Assembly: GCA_022843625.1 (NCBI GenBank)
Contig: JALHNH010000011.1
Coordinates: 1-64,000, forward strand
DNA from: Bryobacter sp.
Lineage (GTDB): Bacteria > Acidobacteriota > Terriglobia > Bryobacterales > Bryobacteraceae
Direction: 5' to 3'
Length of the DNA stretch: 64,000 bases
In this document: positions 16,401-25,178 of the stretch, one piece after another
Position numbering within the stretch: the first letter of the stretch is position 1
Layout: the number at the start of each line of letters is the position of its first letter
Translations under genes and position numbers: made by a program
The notes under the pieces: model-generated
Seen by the model: only the letters and a program-made list of their open reading frames with translations
The model's database searches: none
What the model was told of the DNA's origin: nothing

Positions 16401-19132
16401 AGAAGTACGTCTATTCGTTCGGCGGCGGCACTGCCGACGGCGACAAGAGTATGAAAGACCTTCTCGGCGGCAAAGGTGCAAACCTCGCCGAGATGTGCCG
16501 TTACGGCTTGCCCGTTCCCGGCGGATTCACGATCGCAACGGAAGTATGCAACATCTACTTCCAGAACGGCAACAAGGTTCCTGCAGACATCCAGCAGCAA
16601 CAGCACGACGCTCTTGCCAAGCTGGAAGCTCTCATGGGCAAGAAGCTGGGCGATGCAAATGATCCGCTCCTGCTCAGCGTCCGTTCAGGTGCCAAGTTCT
16701 CCATGCCCGGCATGATGAACACCATCCTGAACCTCGGCCTCAATGACCTCACCACCGAAGGTCTGGCCAAGAAGAGCGGCAACGATCGTTTTGCTTACGA
16801 TTGCTACCGTCGCTTCATCCAGATGTTCGGCGAAGTCGCCCTCGGTATCGAGATGGAACACTTTGACCACATCTTCGACGCAATGAAGAAGAAGCGCAAG
16901 ATCAAGGTTGATTCCGACATCACTGCCGCTGACCTCAAGTCGATCATCGAAGACTACAAGAAGCTCGTCAAGAAGGAAACCAAGAAGGACTTCCCACAGG
17001 ACGCCCACGTCCAGCTCGACATGTCCCGCGACGCTGTTTTCCGTAGCTGGCACAACGACAAGGCTGTCTACTATCGCAAGATGGAACGCATCCCTGACGA
17101 CATCGGCACCGCCTGCACCGTACAAGCCATGGTCTTCGGCAACATGGGCGACGATTGCGGCACTGGCGTAGGCTTCACCCGCGACCCCGGTAGCGGCGAA
17201 AAGGTCTTCTACGGCGAGTTCCTCATCAACGCACAGGGCGAAGACGTTGTGGCCGGTATCCGTACCCCGCAACCCATCGCTGACCTTCAGAAGGTCATGC
17301 CTGCCGCCTTCAAAGAACTCAAGGAGATCACCACCAATCTCGAAAAAGCATACAAAGACATGCAGGATTTCGAATTCACCATCGAATCCGGCAAGCTCTA
17401 CATGCTTCAGACCCGCAACGGTAAGCGCACCGGCCCCGCCGCAGTTCGCGTAGCTGTTGAAATGGTCAAGGAAGGATTGATCCCGAAAGAAGAAGCGATC
17501 ATGCGCGTGGCCCCCAGCCAGCTTGATCAGCTCCTCCACCCGGTATTCGACACTGCCAGCCTGAAGTCACTCGTTAAGCTCAGCAAGGGCATCGCAGCCA
17601 GCCCCGGCGCCGCCGTCGGCATGGCCGCATTCAGCGCTCAGGGCGCAGTGGAAATGGCGAAGAAGGGTCCAACAATCCTCGTTCGCAAAGAAACCACTCC
17701 TGACGACATCGCCGGCATGGACGCAGCCAAGGGCATTCTCACCGCCGTCGGTGGCAAGAGCTCCCACGCGGCCGTAGTAGCCCGCGGCATGGGCCGCCCC
17801 TGCATCGTAGGCGCTGGCTCCATCTCGATTGACGAAAAGGGCAAGAAGTTCACCGTCAAGGTGGGCGACAAAACCATCACCGTCAAGGAAGGCGACTTCA
17901 TCTCGATCGACGGCACCACCGCTGACGTGTACCTCGGCCAGTCCAAGACTGTCGAGCCCAACACCAAGAGCGGCGTCCTCGCCGAGTTTATGAAGTGGTC
18001 TGACGAATTCCGTGGTGACTTCGGTGTCCGCGCCAACGCCGACATCCCCAAGGACGCCAAGGCCGCCCGCAACTTCGGCGCCGAAGGCATCGGCCTCTGC
18101 CGCACAGAGCACATGTTCTTCGCCGAAGACCGTCTGCCCTTCATGCAGGCGATGATCATGGCCCGCGACGAAAAGAGCCGCCGCGCCGCATTGCTCAAGC
18201 TCCTGCCTATGCAGCGCAAGGATTTCGCCGGTCTCTTTGAAGCCATGGAAGGCTTCCCCGTCGTCATCCGTACCCTCGATCCTCCTCTCCACGAATTCCT
18301 CCCCAAGCGCGAAGACCTGATGGTAGCCATTGCAAAGCTGCCTCATGCAGGCTCGAAGGAAAAGAAGGAAATGGCCGAGAAGTTCGGCTGCAAGGTCGGC
18401 GAACTCAAGAAGCATTTGCCGCATGTTCTGCATCGCGTCGAAGAGCTGCATGAGATGAACCCGATGCTTGGTCACCGTGGTTGCCGCCTCGGCATCACCT
18501 ACCCCGAGATCACCGAAATGCAGGCCCGCGCCATCTTCGAAGCAGCAGTAATTGTTGCCAAGAAGGGTAAGAAGATCATTCCTGAAGTGATGATTCCGCT
18601 GGTAGGTGGCTACCGCGAACTCGATCACCAGAAGGAAATCGTAGTCCGCGTCGCGACAGAAGTTCTTGAGAAGGCTGGCATGCCCAAGCTCAAGTATTAT
18701 GTCGGCACGATGATCGAAATTCCGCGTGCGGCGATCACTGCTGATGAAGTGGCACAGTACGCAGAGTTCTTCAGCTTCGGCACCAACGACCTGACTCAGA
18801 CGACGATGGGGTTGAGCCGCGACGACTATACGAAATTCAACGCTCACTACGAGAACCTGAAGATCTTCAAGACAGATCCTTTCGGTTCGCTCGATCAGGA
18901 AGGTGTCGGCAAGTTGATCTCGATGGCAATCGAGCTCGGCCGCAAGACCCGTCCTGACATCGAAATCGGCATCTGCGGCGAGCATGGTGGTGATCCGGAT
19001 TCAGTGGCCTTCTGCTACCGCGTCGGGATGAACTATGTAAGCTGCTCACCGTACCGTGTACCGATCGCCCGCCTGGCCGCAGCGCAAGCCGCAATCGCCA
19101 AGGGTTCGAAGACGGAAAACCGCACAGCTTAA
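16397..19132 (+). CDS. ppdK: Pyruvate, phosphate dikinase
   Basis: 911 residues with the three-domain layout: N-terminal ATP-grasp (LLGGKGANLAEMCRYGLPVPGGFTI; GTGVGFTRDPGSGE), central swivelling phosphohistidine domain (GGKSSHAAVVARGMGRPCIVG, catalytic His in SSHAA), and C-terminal PEP/pyruvate barrel (GLCRTEHMFF, GHRGCRLGITYPEI, SFGTNDLTQTT, and GICGEHGGDP with the catalytic Cys). It interconverts pyruvate + ATP + Pi and PEP + AMP + PPi. The 4-bp overlap with glyS and the strong terminator after it mark it as the last gene of recO-glyQ-glyS-ppdK; a recO/glyQS/ppdK neighbourhood also occurs in Firmicutes. Confidence 0.97.
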   Translation: MKKYVYSFGGGTADGDKSMKDLLGGKGANLAEMCRYGLPVPGGFTIATEVCNIYFQNGNKVPADIQQQQHDALAKLEALMGKKLGDANDPLLLSVRSGAKFSMPGMMNTILNLGLNDLTTEGLAKKSGNDRFAYDCYRRFIQMFGEVALGIEMEHFDHIFDAMKKKRKIKVDSDITAADLKSIIEDYKKLVKKETKKDFPQDAHVQLDMSRDAVFRSWHNDKAVYYRKMERIPDDIGTACTVQAMVFGNMGDDCGTGVGFTRDPGSGEKVFYGEFLINAQGEDVVAGIRTPQPIADLQKVMPAAFKELKEITTNLEKAYKDMQDFEFTIESGKLYMLQTRNGKRTGPAAVRVAVEMVKEGLIPKEEAIMRVAPSQLDQLLHPVFDTASLKSLVKLSKGIAASPGAAVGMAAFSAQGAVEMAKKGPTILVRKETTPDDIAGMDAAKGILTAVGGKSSHAAVVARGMGRPCIVGAGSISIDEKGKKFTVKVGDKTITVKEGDFISIDGTTADVYLGQSKTVEPNTKSGVLAEFMKWSDEFRGDFGVRANADIPKDAKAARNFGAEGIGLCRTEHMFFAEDRLPFMQAMIMARDEKSRRAALLKLLPMQRKDFAGLFEAMEGFPVVIRTLDPPLHEFLPKREDLMVAIAKLPHAGSKEKKEMAEKFGCKVGELKKHLPHVLHRVEELHEMNPMLGHRGCRLGITYPEITEMQARAIFEAAVIVAKKGKKIIPEVMIPLVGGYRELDHQKEIVVRVATEVLEKAGMPKLKYYVGTMIEIPRAAITADEVAQYAEFFSFGTNDLTQTTMGLSRDDYTKFNAHYENLKIFKTDPFGSLDQEGVGKLISMAIELGRKTRPDIEIGICGEHGGDPDSVAFCYRVGMNYVSCSPYRVPIARLAAAQAAIAKGSKTENRTA

Positions 19133-19140
19133 CGGCTAGC

Positions 19141-19191
19141 AAAAAGAAAGGGGCGGCCATGGGAAATCCCAAGGCCGCCCCTTTTCTTTTT
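19141..19191 (+). terminator. Rho-independent terminator after ppdK
   Basis: A long GC-rich hairpin, left arm 19148-19157 (AGGGGCGGCC core) and right arm 19173-19182, with flanking A and T tracts that extend the pairing (AAAAAGAAA against TTTTCTTTTT). It starts 8 bp after the ppdK stop and closes that operon. Confidence 0.9.
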
Positions 19192-19243
19192 CCCCAACCC
19201 TACCCCGTGCGTAAGCGCGGGGATTCAGAGCGAAAAGCGCACA

Positions 19244-19270
19244 TTGACAACCCGTTCCCATTATGGGAAC
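19244..19270 (+). promoter_or_regulatory. higBA control region: TTGACA box and inverted-repeat operator
   Basis: A consensus TTGACA lies at 19244-19249. Just downstream GTTCCCATTATGGGAAC (19254-19270) is an inverted repeat with perfect 8-bp arms and a 1-bp centre, ending 8 bp before the higB start. HigA-type antitoxins bind palindromes in their own promoter, so this is the natural operator candidate. No convincing -10 is spaced 16-18 bp from TTGACA. Confidence 0.55.
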
Positions 19271-19278
19271 CTATCGAA

Positions 19279-19566
19279 GTGCGAGTGATTAGCCGCGGGA
19301 CGATTCGGGAATTCGCAGCGCAACACCCGGATGCATTGCATCCTCTGCTGCACTGGGCCAAGGCCGCCGAAGCATCCTCCTGGCAGACACCCGCAGACCT
19401 TCGGTCCACCTTCAATTCGGCAGATTTCGTCGAAGACCTCACGGTCTTCAACATTGGAGGCAACAAGTATCGTCTGATTGCCTTTGTCCAATACCAGCGA
19501 GAAATCGTATACATCAAGGCAGTGTTGACACACAAGGATTACGACAAAGGAACATGGAAGCGATGA
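19279..19566 (+). CDS. higB: HigB-family toxin (ribosome-dependent mRNA interferase)
   Basis: 95 residues from GTG 19279 (VRVISRGTIREFAAQHPDA). It matches the HigB toxin family: REFAAQHPDALHPLLHWAK, ADLRSTFNSADFVE, VFNIGGNKYRLIAFVQY and the C-terminal THKDYDKGTWK. The family has a RelE-like fold and cleaves mRNA on the ribosome. The open frame extends upstream to 19159 but there crosses the ppdK terminator and the operator, so GTG 19279 (or GTG 19285) is preferred. The toxin comes first and the antitoxin second, the usual order for higBA. Confidence 0.88.
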   Translation: MRVISRGTIREFAAQHPDALHPLLHWAKAAEASSWQTPADLRSTFNSADFVEDLTVFNIGGNKYRLIAFVQYQREIVYIKAVLTHKDYDKGTWKR

Positions 19567-19976
19567 GCACTCTTCAGATCGACCTCGACCAGAAACAATA
19601 CGGCAAACTACTCGCCGCAACCAGACCCTCGATCATCAAGTCGGAAGCTGAAAACGACAGGCTCTTGTCCTGCATCGAAGACCTCATGCGCAAAGGAGAG
19701 AACAATCTAAGCGCAGAGGAAGGTACATTGCTCGAATTGCTGGTCAACCTGGTTCACGATTATGAGCAAAGGCAATATCCCACTCCGGCAATCCCACCAC
19801 ATCAGATGGTAATTTATCTTCTCGAACAGCAGGGCCAGGAGCCCGGTGCTCTTTTGCCCATATTGGGAACAAAGAGCCGCGTATCGGAACTCCTCTCAGG
19901 CAAAAGATCGATCAGCAAAGAACAGGCAAAGAAGCTTTCAGCCTTTTTCAAAAAGAGTGTCGAGCTCTTCATCTGA
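19563..19976 (+). CDS. higA: HigA-family antitoxin, XRE-type HTH
   Basis: 137 residues from ATG 19563, which overlaps the higB stop as ATGA; ATG 19554 is an alternative but lies only 2 bp from AAGGA. The N-terminal half is an acidic helical region (toxin binding, inferred). The C-terminal half is the HTH with LLPILGTKSRVSELLSGKRSISKEQAKKLSAFF, the signature of HigA proteins that pair with this HigB type. It should neutralise HigB and repress the operon through the palindrome at 19254-19270. Confidence 0.88.
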   Translation: MSTLQIDLDQKQYGKLLAATRPSIIKSEAENDRLLSCIEDLMRKGENNLSAEEGTLLELLVNLVHDYEQRQYPTPAIPPHQMVIYLLEQQGQEPGALLPILGTKSRVSELLSGKRSISKEQAKKLSAFFKKSVELFI

Positions 19977-20050
19977 ATCGAAGGCGGCGAACGATTTGGG
20001 TAACAGTGCTTGGCGCTAAGCGCGCGTCATGACCAAACCAATCATGAGCG

Positions 20051-21169
20051 TCACCCGCGAGCCCTGCCGGCCTGCCGAAACTTCGGAAAATCCTGAGGCC
20101 GCCCCTTCTCTTTCACGCTCGCAGTAGTCAGCGCAATAATACTGCTCCACTCCACACTCGAGTAAACATCAATCGGCGAAGGCTGCTTCAGCGCCACCGC
20201 CTCAAAAAACGCCCGCAGCGTAAACCAGTCCGCTCCTCCGTGTGCGCTAGCCTTGGCCTTCCCGCCTTCTGCCTTCCACCGCGCATCTTCATACTTATCC
20301 TCGTAAGGTGCCCAATCCCCCCAGGCATTCTCCTTATGCACACCCTCAAGCCAGATACTCTTCTGCCCTTCGGAATCCCGATAAACACCCTTGGTCCCCT
20401 GCAACAGGTAATGGGTCGTGCTCACCGTAGGCCGGGCCGAGACAATATCAATCCGAATCTCGATCAGCTTGCCCTTCTCGGTCTGAATCAGAGCAATGTT
20501 GGCATCCCCGCTATAGGGAATCACCCCGGCAATCCGCGCCGCAGGCGCAGAGAGGGCGGTAAGCGTCGCAAACCGGTCATCCAGCCACTGCGCCACCGGC
20601 CCAATCGAGTGCGTCGGATACCAATTAGCCGTATCATTCATCAAGCGGCCCCGCCAGGTAGGCACCCCAGGCTTGGTATACCCCAACCCAGGAAGCGAAT
20701 GCAGATAAGCGCAATCGGCATAAGTGATCTCCCCAAACACCCCAGCCTTCACCATGGCGAGAACGGCAAGGTTCGAACGGTAATAGCAACAATTCTCGGC
20801 CATCATGTAGAAGCCACGATTGCGCTCAACAGCTTCTACCAACTCCCAGCATTCCTCGAGAGTCACTGCCGCCGCGACTTCACTCAACACGGCCTTGCCA
20901 CGATCGAGGGCATCGACGGCAATTCGGGCATGAGTCTGTTCAGGAGTCGCAATCAAGACGGCATCAACATTCGAGAGGTCGAGCAACTTCCGGTAATCGG
21001 TAAAGCCCATCTGCCGGGCGGGATCGATATCGCAAAGCGCCGTGATCTCAACATTGGGAATACTACGAGCCACACGAGCCAGCGAAGTACCGCGATTCCC
21101 CATACCGATCACACCCAGACGAATCGAAGGAGCCGCAAGAAAAGCAGCAAGAAAATGGCGTCGCAGCAT
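20051..21169 (-). CDS. Exported Gfo/Idh/MocA-family oxidoreductase
   Basis: 372 residues. A short export signal (MLRRHFLAAFLAAP, Tat-like RR) leads directly into the Rossmann fold IRLGVIGMGNRGTSLARVA, then ALCDIDPARQ, VDAVLIATPEQTHARIAVDALDRGKAVLSEVA and the C-terminal alpha/beta substrate domain. The EKP lysine motif of the family is replaced by SEVAAAV (about 94-100), so the usual catalytic Lys is missing at that site. Exported NAD(P)-dependent sugar oxidoreductases are numerous in Solibacter-like genomes. It stands alone between higBA and the restriction-modification cassette. Confidence 0.85.
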   Translation of the reverse strand: MLRRHFLAAFLAAPSIRLGVIGMGNRGTSLARVARSIPNVEITALCDIDPARQMGFTDYRKLLDLSNVDAVLIATPEQTHARIAVDALDRGKAVLSEVAAAVTLEECWELVEAVERNRGFYMMAENCCYYRSNLAVLAMVKAGVFGEITYADCAYLHSLPGLGYTKPGVPTWRGRLMNDTANWYPTHSIGPVAQWLDDRFATLTALSAPAARIAGVIPYSGDANIALIQTEKGKLIEIRIDIVSARPTVSTTHYLLQGTKGVYRDSEGQKSIWLEGVHKENAWGDWAPYEDKYEDARWKAEGGKAKASAHGGADWFTLRAFFEAVALKQPSPIDVYSSVEWSSIIALTTASVKEKGRPQDFPKFRQAGRARG

Positions 21170-21240
21170 CTTCAGATTTTAATCCTGACAGCCACCGTCC
21201 GCGAAAAACGCTGTGAAGGTTCAATATAAAGTGCCGGGGG

Positions 21241-21474
21241 CTAATCTTTCCTGCGTTCGATCTTGAGCCCAGAATCCCGCAAAGGCGATTCCAACAAGAA
21301 CTGCCCAAGGGACTGCTTCGCCGTCGGCTGAACCTGAACTTCAGAAGCGTAGTTAAGGGCACGAACGGCGCAAGAAATCACTTCTTCAACCGAATTATAT
21401 TGCCCGCGCTCAAGTTCATTCAGTACGAGTCGTTCCATCTCCGGACTCAGTTCCACAGTCATACTACAGTGCAT
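21241..21474 (-). CDS. Ribbon-helix-helix protein (ParD/CopG-like), third gene of the R-M cassette
   Basis: 77 residues. The N-terminal strand MTVELSPEMERLVLNELERGQYNSVEEVISCAVRAL matches the ParD-type RHH fold (short beta strand then two helices), followed by a basic tail (LKIERRKD). Such proteins are DNA-binding antitoxins or small repressors. No ParE/RelE partner is next to it; instead it overlaps or abuts the restriction endonuclease gene (start ATG 21474 overlaps by 11 bp; start ATG 21462 follows the stop by 1 bp). It may regulate the cassette or be an orphan antitoxin. Confidence 0.65.
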   Translation of the reverse strand: MHCSMTVELSPEMERLVLNELERGQYNSVEEVISCAVRALNYASEVQVQPTAKQSLGQFLLESPLRDSGLKIERRKD

Positions 21475-22300
21475 ACTCCGACTTCAACTGCTCAAGATCG
21501 GTCTGAAACTGGACAGCCATCTTCATCGTATAAATTCGCATAATCTTCCCCTGATTCTGCAATTGAATCAGTTTGCGAAGGTCGTTTGTCCTGCGCATCC
21601 AGGTGATTCCATCGGTAATCAAAATAAAGGGAACATCGGGCCGCTTTGCCTCAATAATTTTGTTTGCATCCCCAACGACATCGGTCATCTTTGAGCCGGT
21701 TGCCCCATACCCCTTCGATTCAATAATGATCATCGGTTTGTGGCGATCGGGAATAACAAAATCACTCTTGGCAACCCTGTTCCCCACTCCTGTAAATTGG
21801 CAGCCACGATCAAAACGGTCTCCAAAAACTTCGCGCACTACCGCTTCGGTAAAATCCTCCAGATCCCTGCCCCGCCGTTGCCCCTTAATCGCTTTGCCGC
21901 GCCCGCTGCGAAGCCGCTCAATCAGAATGTCGCTCCAAACGGGTTTGAAGTTCACTGCCGCCGCCATAGCCTCCGGTAGCTCCAGTTTCTGAAGCGCCGT
22001 CAAAAACTCATCCCGCCCGGAACTCAGAGCTTTGACCCCAATCTTTCCAGGTCCCAAAATCGCACCAAGCCGATCCTGAAATTCATCCTTTGAGATTCCC
22101 AGAAATAGCTGCGCAACAGTAAAGCCCGCCCGAAAGTCTCCCTGAAATATCGCAGCCACATCTTCTGCCGTATAAGTCTGCTTCGGCGCAATCCGCTGCA
22201 CCAATGCCATCACCTTTACCGCGTGTTCATCCTGCCACGAACTATCCAGCGTCGACAAAGCACCCGTGATGTCTTCCAGCCGTTGTTCGACAATCTGCAT
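21464..22300 (-). CDS. Type II restriction endonuclease, DpnII/MboI-like PD-(D/E)XK fold (probable)
   Basis: 278 residues. The core KSDFVIPDRHKPMIIIESKGYGATGSKMTDVVGD (about 185-217) fits a PD-(D/E)XK nuclease: Asp in SDF, Glu and Lys in ESK, and the GYGATGSK segment resembles the YxGGGSK-type signature of DpnII-like enzymes. The N-terminal about 130 residues are helical and may form the recognition domain. The start overlaps the methylase stop by 1 bp (TAATG), so the pair is translated together. Cleavage specificity cannot be read from the sequence. Confidence 0.7.
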   Translation of the reverse strand: MQIVEQRLEDITGALSTLDSSWQDEHAVKVMALVQRIAPKQTYTAEDVAAIFQGDFRAGFTVAQLFLGISKDEFQDRLGAILGPGKIGVKALSSGRDEFLTALQKLELPEAMAAAVNFKPVWSDILIERLRSGRGKAIKGQRRGRDLEDFTEAVVREVFGDRFDRGCQFTGVGNRVAKSDFVIPDRHKPMIIIESKGYGATGSKMTDVVGDANKIIEAKRPDVPFILITDGITWMRRTNDLRKLIQLQNQGKIMRIYTMKMAVQFQTDLEQLKSEYAL

Positions 22301-23421
22301 TATCGCCCTATGATCAGGTACTCGCTAACCTGTGCCCGCTCAACGCTGCCATGAGTTCCAAAGTGATAGCGATGAGGTCGCTCATAAGCGGTAACCGTTT
22401 TCTTGTAGCGGCGAAGCAACGCTTCAAGCTCTTCCTTGTCAGGAAAGCCATTCGAACTGTAAGAAAGCACTATGATGCTTTCCCCGTACAACTGAAATAA
22501 CCTGTCAAACGCGTCAATTGCAGTTTTCCGATAGCTAAAGGGAGTAAACGGTTTCTCGATCTTTTTTACCCGTGTCTCCTCCATGATCTTCCGGCCCTTC
22601 CAGTAGCAAGAAAGTCCTTCCAGGAAGTGATACCGCTTCATGTAGCAATTGTCGTCCGCCCTGGGCACGTAAGGCGGATCAAGGTAAACCAGATCAATAC
22701 CCACAGGCTTAAGCGAAAACACATCGCTATGCTGCACCGAATGCCGGCACCCGTTATCGAAAACAACTTGATTAAAGGCTGCTACTTGTTCGAGGAAATG
22801 CTCTTCCAGCCTAAGCCGCAAATCGCGACGCCCATCGTCATACCGCGAGAGGTCCCCAGAAACGGTAAAGACTCCCCTGGGCTGCTTCTTGAGACAAGAT
22901 CGAATCAGCGCCGCGCGCGCAATGGCCTGCTGATAGCTATTCTTTAGACCTTCGATATTGGCTGAAACACGATCCAGAAATCTCAAGTCGTCAGGCGTAA
23001 AAAAAATCCCTGAAAACGTTTCTTCAATGAAATGTGGGCCATCTTTGCGCTCACCCAAAAGCTGCTTCACAACAGTTGCATCGAGCTGATGTTTATTGTT
23101 GGCGATAGCTGCATTCGCGAGCACCGTAGGGAAGTGAAGAAAATCCGAAGCAAACACACGCTTGCCCATCGCCTTAAGCAAATAAGCTACACATCCACTC
23201 CCCACAAACGGGTCTGCGGCGGTCTCAAAAGGAAGAGTGCGCAGCACCCCGTGAATCCAGGGCAATAGTCGGTTCTTAGAACCCATGTATCGCAACTCTG
23301 GATATTGCTTAACGTGTGACGGGAGAGCGACTCCGCTGAAATCCTCGCGACTATAAACCAACTGCGGGCCGCTGAAGGGCAGCTTAAGGTTCGATACCGG
23401 CGATGGTTTTGGCAATGCCAT
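22300..23421 (-). CDS. DNA adenine methyltransferase, D12 class
   Basis: 373 residues. D12-class (Dam-like alpha group) signatures: RYMGSKNRLLPWI near residue 44, ADPFVGSGCVAYLLKAMG (motif I, SAM binding) near 70, and LVYLDPPYVPR (motif IV DPPY) near 245. It transfers a methyl group to adenine N6 in its recognition site and should protect host DNA from the partner nuclease. Gene order is methylase, nuclease, RHH protein on one transcript. No strong ribosome site is seen before ATG 23421. Codon use is less GC-biased than in the neighbouring operons, consistent with transfer. Confidence 0.88.
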   Translation of the reverse strand: MALPKPSPVSNLKLPFSGPQLVYSREDFSGVALPSHVKQYPELRYMGSKNRLLPWIHGVLRTLPFETAADPFVGSGCVAYLLKAMGKRVFASDFLHFPTVLANAAIANNKHQLDATVVKQLLGERKDGPHFIEETFSGIFFTPDDLRFLDRVSANIEGLKNSYQQAIARAALIRSCLKKQPRGVFTVSGDLSRYDDGRRDLRLRLEEHFLEQVAAFNQVVFDNGCRHSVQHSDVFSLKPVGIDLVYLDPPYVPRADDNCYMKRYHFLEGLSCYWKGRKIMEETRVKKIEKPFTPFSYRKTAIDAFDRLFQLYGESIIVLSYSSNGFPDKEELEALLRRYKKTVTAYERPHRYHFGTHGSVERAQVSEYLIIGR

Positions 23422-23836
23422 GAATTTCGGATGCTACGGAGATGCAAAATAAGCAGCAATCAGGGTTGAAAGCTAAAACTTGATGATACCTCCTCATCGT
23501 CAAAGCCCTGGTCTTGCAGAATCAAAATCGCTTCGGATCTGCAGGCATCAACCGGCGTCTAGTATGCCTGGCTCAATAGAATTTGTTTTAGATGCGCTCA
23601 TTCGCCGAGTCTTGGCCAGACGAATATTTGTCCAACAATACTGACTTCAGCTCCTATTCGGGTACGCTACGGCCAGTATCCAACAGCTTCGGCTCGCAAG
23701 ATTAACGATGCGCCCTGGCACACGGCCGCTTGTTCAAAGATGGCTGGAAGAAACCATTATTGCCATGGGCTTGGAGGGATCCATCGAAGCATCATATCGG
23801 TTGCGACGCCTGAAGTAATTGGTATAAGCTGCCCTG
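23422..23836. other. Intergenic, no convincing gene
   Basis: 415 bp of lower GC content between the methylase and the 23837 gene, presumably holding the promoter of the restriction-modification cassette. Two very short plus-strand frames exist (23592-23705 and 23708-23818; the second ends in MGLEGSIEASYRLRRLK-like sequence). I see no family match or ribosome site for either; they may be remnants. Confidence 0.4.
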
Positions 23837-24373
23837 ATGAATGAAACAACTGCGTTAGTGATCTCACTGGTGTCGATCGTATTTTCGGCCAGCACATGTA
23901 TCTATAACTGGTCGTATCAGAGGCGGACAAAGAGTTTGGAATTAACGTTCAGCACGTGCAATGAAATATTAAAGCAGCTCAACGATCTCGAAGCGCTCTT
24001 CACCATTGCTGAAACGAAAGCTTACATTCATTGGTCGGCCGAGGATAAAGCGATCGCAAGAAAGATCTGTGCTGTTTTTCATCTTGTGGGCGTTCTTACT
24101 TCAGAGAAGCTCTTACCTTCTAACCTTCTCCCGCAGATTTTTTACTACAGTATTCCGCGTGCACGCTACGCGGCCCACGACTACCTTATGGAAATCCGGA
24201 AAGATCGTGGTGAAAGCTATTGGGGGGGCTTTGACATTTTAGTACCCTACGCTGACACTTTAGGCCCGTACGTAGCACGCAAAGATGATCGCTTGATAAA
24301 AGAACCATTGCCAGAGTGGGTAGAGCAGTGGCCGAAGCGGCAGAAGATTACCACGGAAATGCCTGACTTTTAG
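23837..24373 (+). CDS. Hypothetical membrane-anchored protein next to the R-M cassette
   Basis: 178 residues. One N-terminal transmembrane segment (about 6-24, LVISLVSIVFSASTCIYNW) is followed by a soluble, helical, Trp/Tyr-rich domain with charged C-terminus. The layout resembles DUF4760-like single-pass proteins but I cannot assign a family with confidence. Lower GC content, no clear Shine-Dalgarno and position beside the restriction-modification genes suggest acquired DNA. A weak terminator-like hairpin follows. Confidence 0.6.
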   Translation: MNETTALVISLVSIVFSASTCIYNWSYQRRTKSLELTFSTCNEILKQLNDLEALFTIAETKAYIHWSAEDKAIARKICAVFHLVGVLTSEKLLPSNLLPQIFYYSIPRARYAAHDYLMEIRKDRGESYWGGFDILVPYADTLGPYVARKDDRLIKEPLPEWVEQWPKRQKITTEMPDF

Positions 24374-25178
24374 CGGTTAGCAACGTGGTCAACCTTCCCT
24401 GCTGCAGCTGACCCTGTCAACCGAAAATATCGCTTCGGGTTCGGCTTTTTCTTCCCCTTCTCATCGATATCAGTTCTGCTAAGTGAGACTTCGCGGCGAA
24501 GCAGCCAGTTCACGTGCTGCTAACTACCAATCTATTGACGGATCTCGGGAATCAATTGGAAGAGAGTCCTTGCCGCCCGGTTTCGCATGATGTGCGGCTT
24601 GCCAATCTGGAATCAAAGTATTTTTATCCAGATCTTTTGGTTCGATTCCCAGACGCTGACGGGGAGACGGGTGTGCCTGAGGCCCGAGGCTCTGATTCAA
24701 TTGCCCTCGATTGGCTGAGTACTTAAGGTGGGCCGGGTTTACCGTCGAATCACCCTGGCTTAGCTCAACGCACGTTCTCATCACCCAGACGGGAGCAAAT
24801 GCATCCTCACGCCCGAAGACCAGTCGCCCGTCTGGCCGATGAGAACTTCATCATTCACAGCTATTTTCAATTTTGTTTTCCCGCTATCTCATTGATTCCA
24901 AATAAATCCAGCCAGGCCCAAACAGGAACTCGATCCACGCATCTGCTAATTTCTACTCGGGAGAAATCCCGTGACAGAATAAAGGCATTTAGCAACCGAA
25001 CCATCGCTCTTGATCGATCCTCGACGAAAAATCAGGAACGAAACCAATATTGCCCGGGACAGTCCCAAAAAACGCCGGGCCAGCTCTTTGACATCCTGCT
25101 AGATCTTGAAAAACAACCAAAGCCCGGAGTGTGTCTCGTTCGATCCGCGAACCCACATTCCGGGCGTGGGCATCGTCC
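24374..25178. other. Intergenic region, mostly featureless
   Basis: About 800 bp without a supportable gene. A weak hairpin CCGAA...TTCGG ending in CTTTTT (24421-24450) could terminate the 23837 transcript. Short plus-strand frames (24514-24726, 24799-25254) show no protein-like character. The right end borders the 3' end of the membrane MutS gene. It may be decayed accessory DNA. Confidence 0.4.

Noticed and set aside
16685..17539. Long antisense open frame opposite ppdK (also 12003-12488, 13555-14427 and 17567-18985 opposite other genes)
   Set aside because: Long frames opposite strongly biased GC-rich coding sequence are expected by codon bias; no start signals or homology.
19159..19278. 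Upstream extension of the higB frame
   Set aside because: It passes through the ppdK terminator and the operator, and the added residues do not belong to the HigB family.
19855..19872. Second higBA-operator-like palindrome (CCCATATTGGG) inside higA
   Set aside because: It encodes the conserved LPILGTKS segment of the antitoxin, so the similarity is explained by protein coding.
24599..24700. Possible tRNA signal (GGTTCGATTCC) in the empty region
   Set aside because: The flanking bases do not pair into a T-arm and no acceptor, D or anticodon stems are found.
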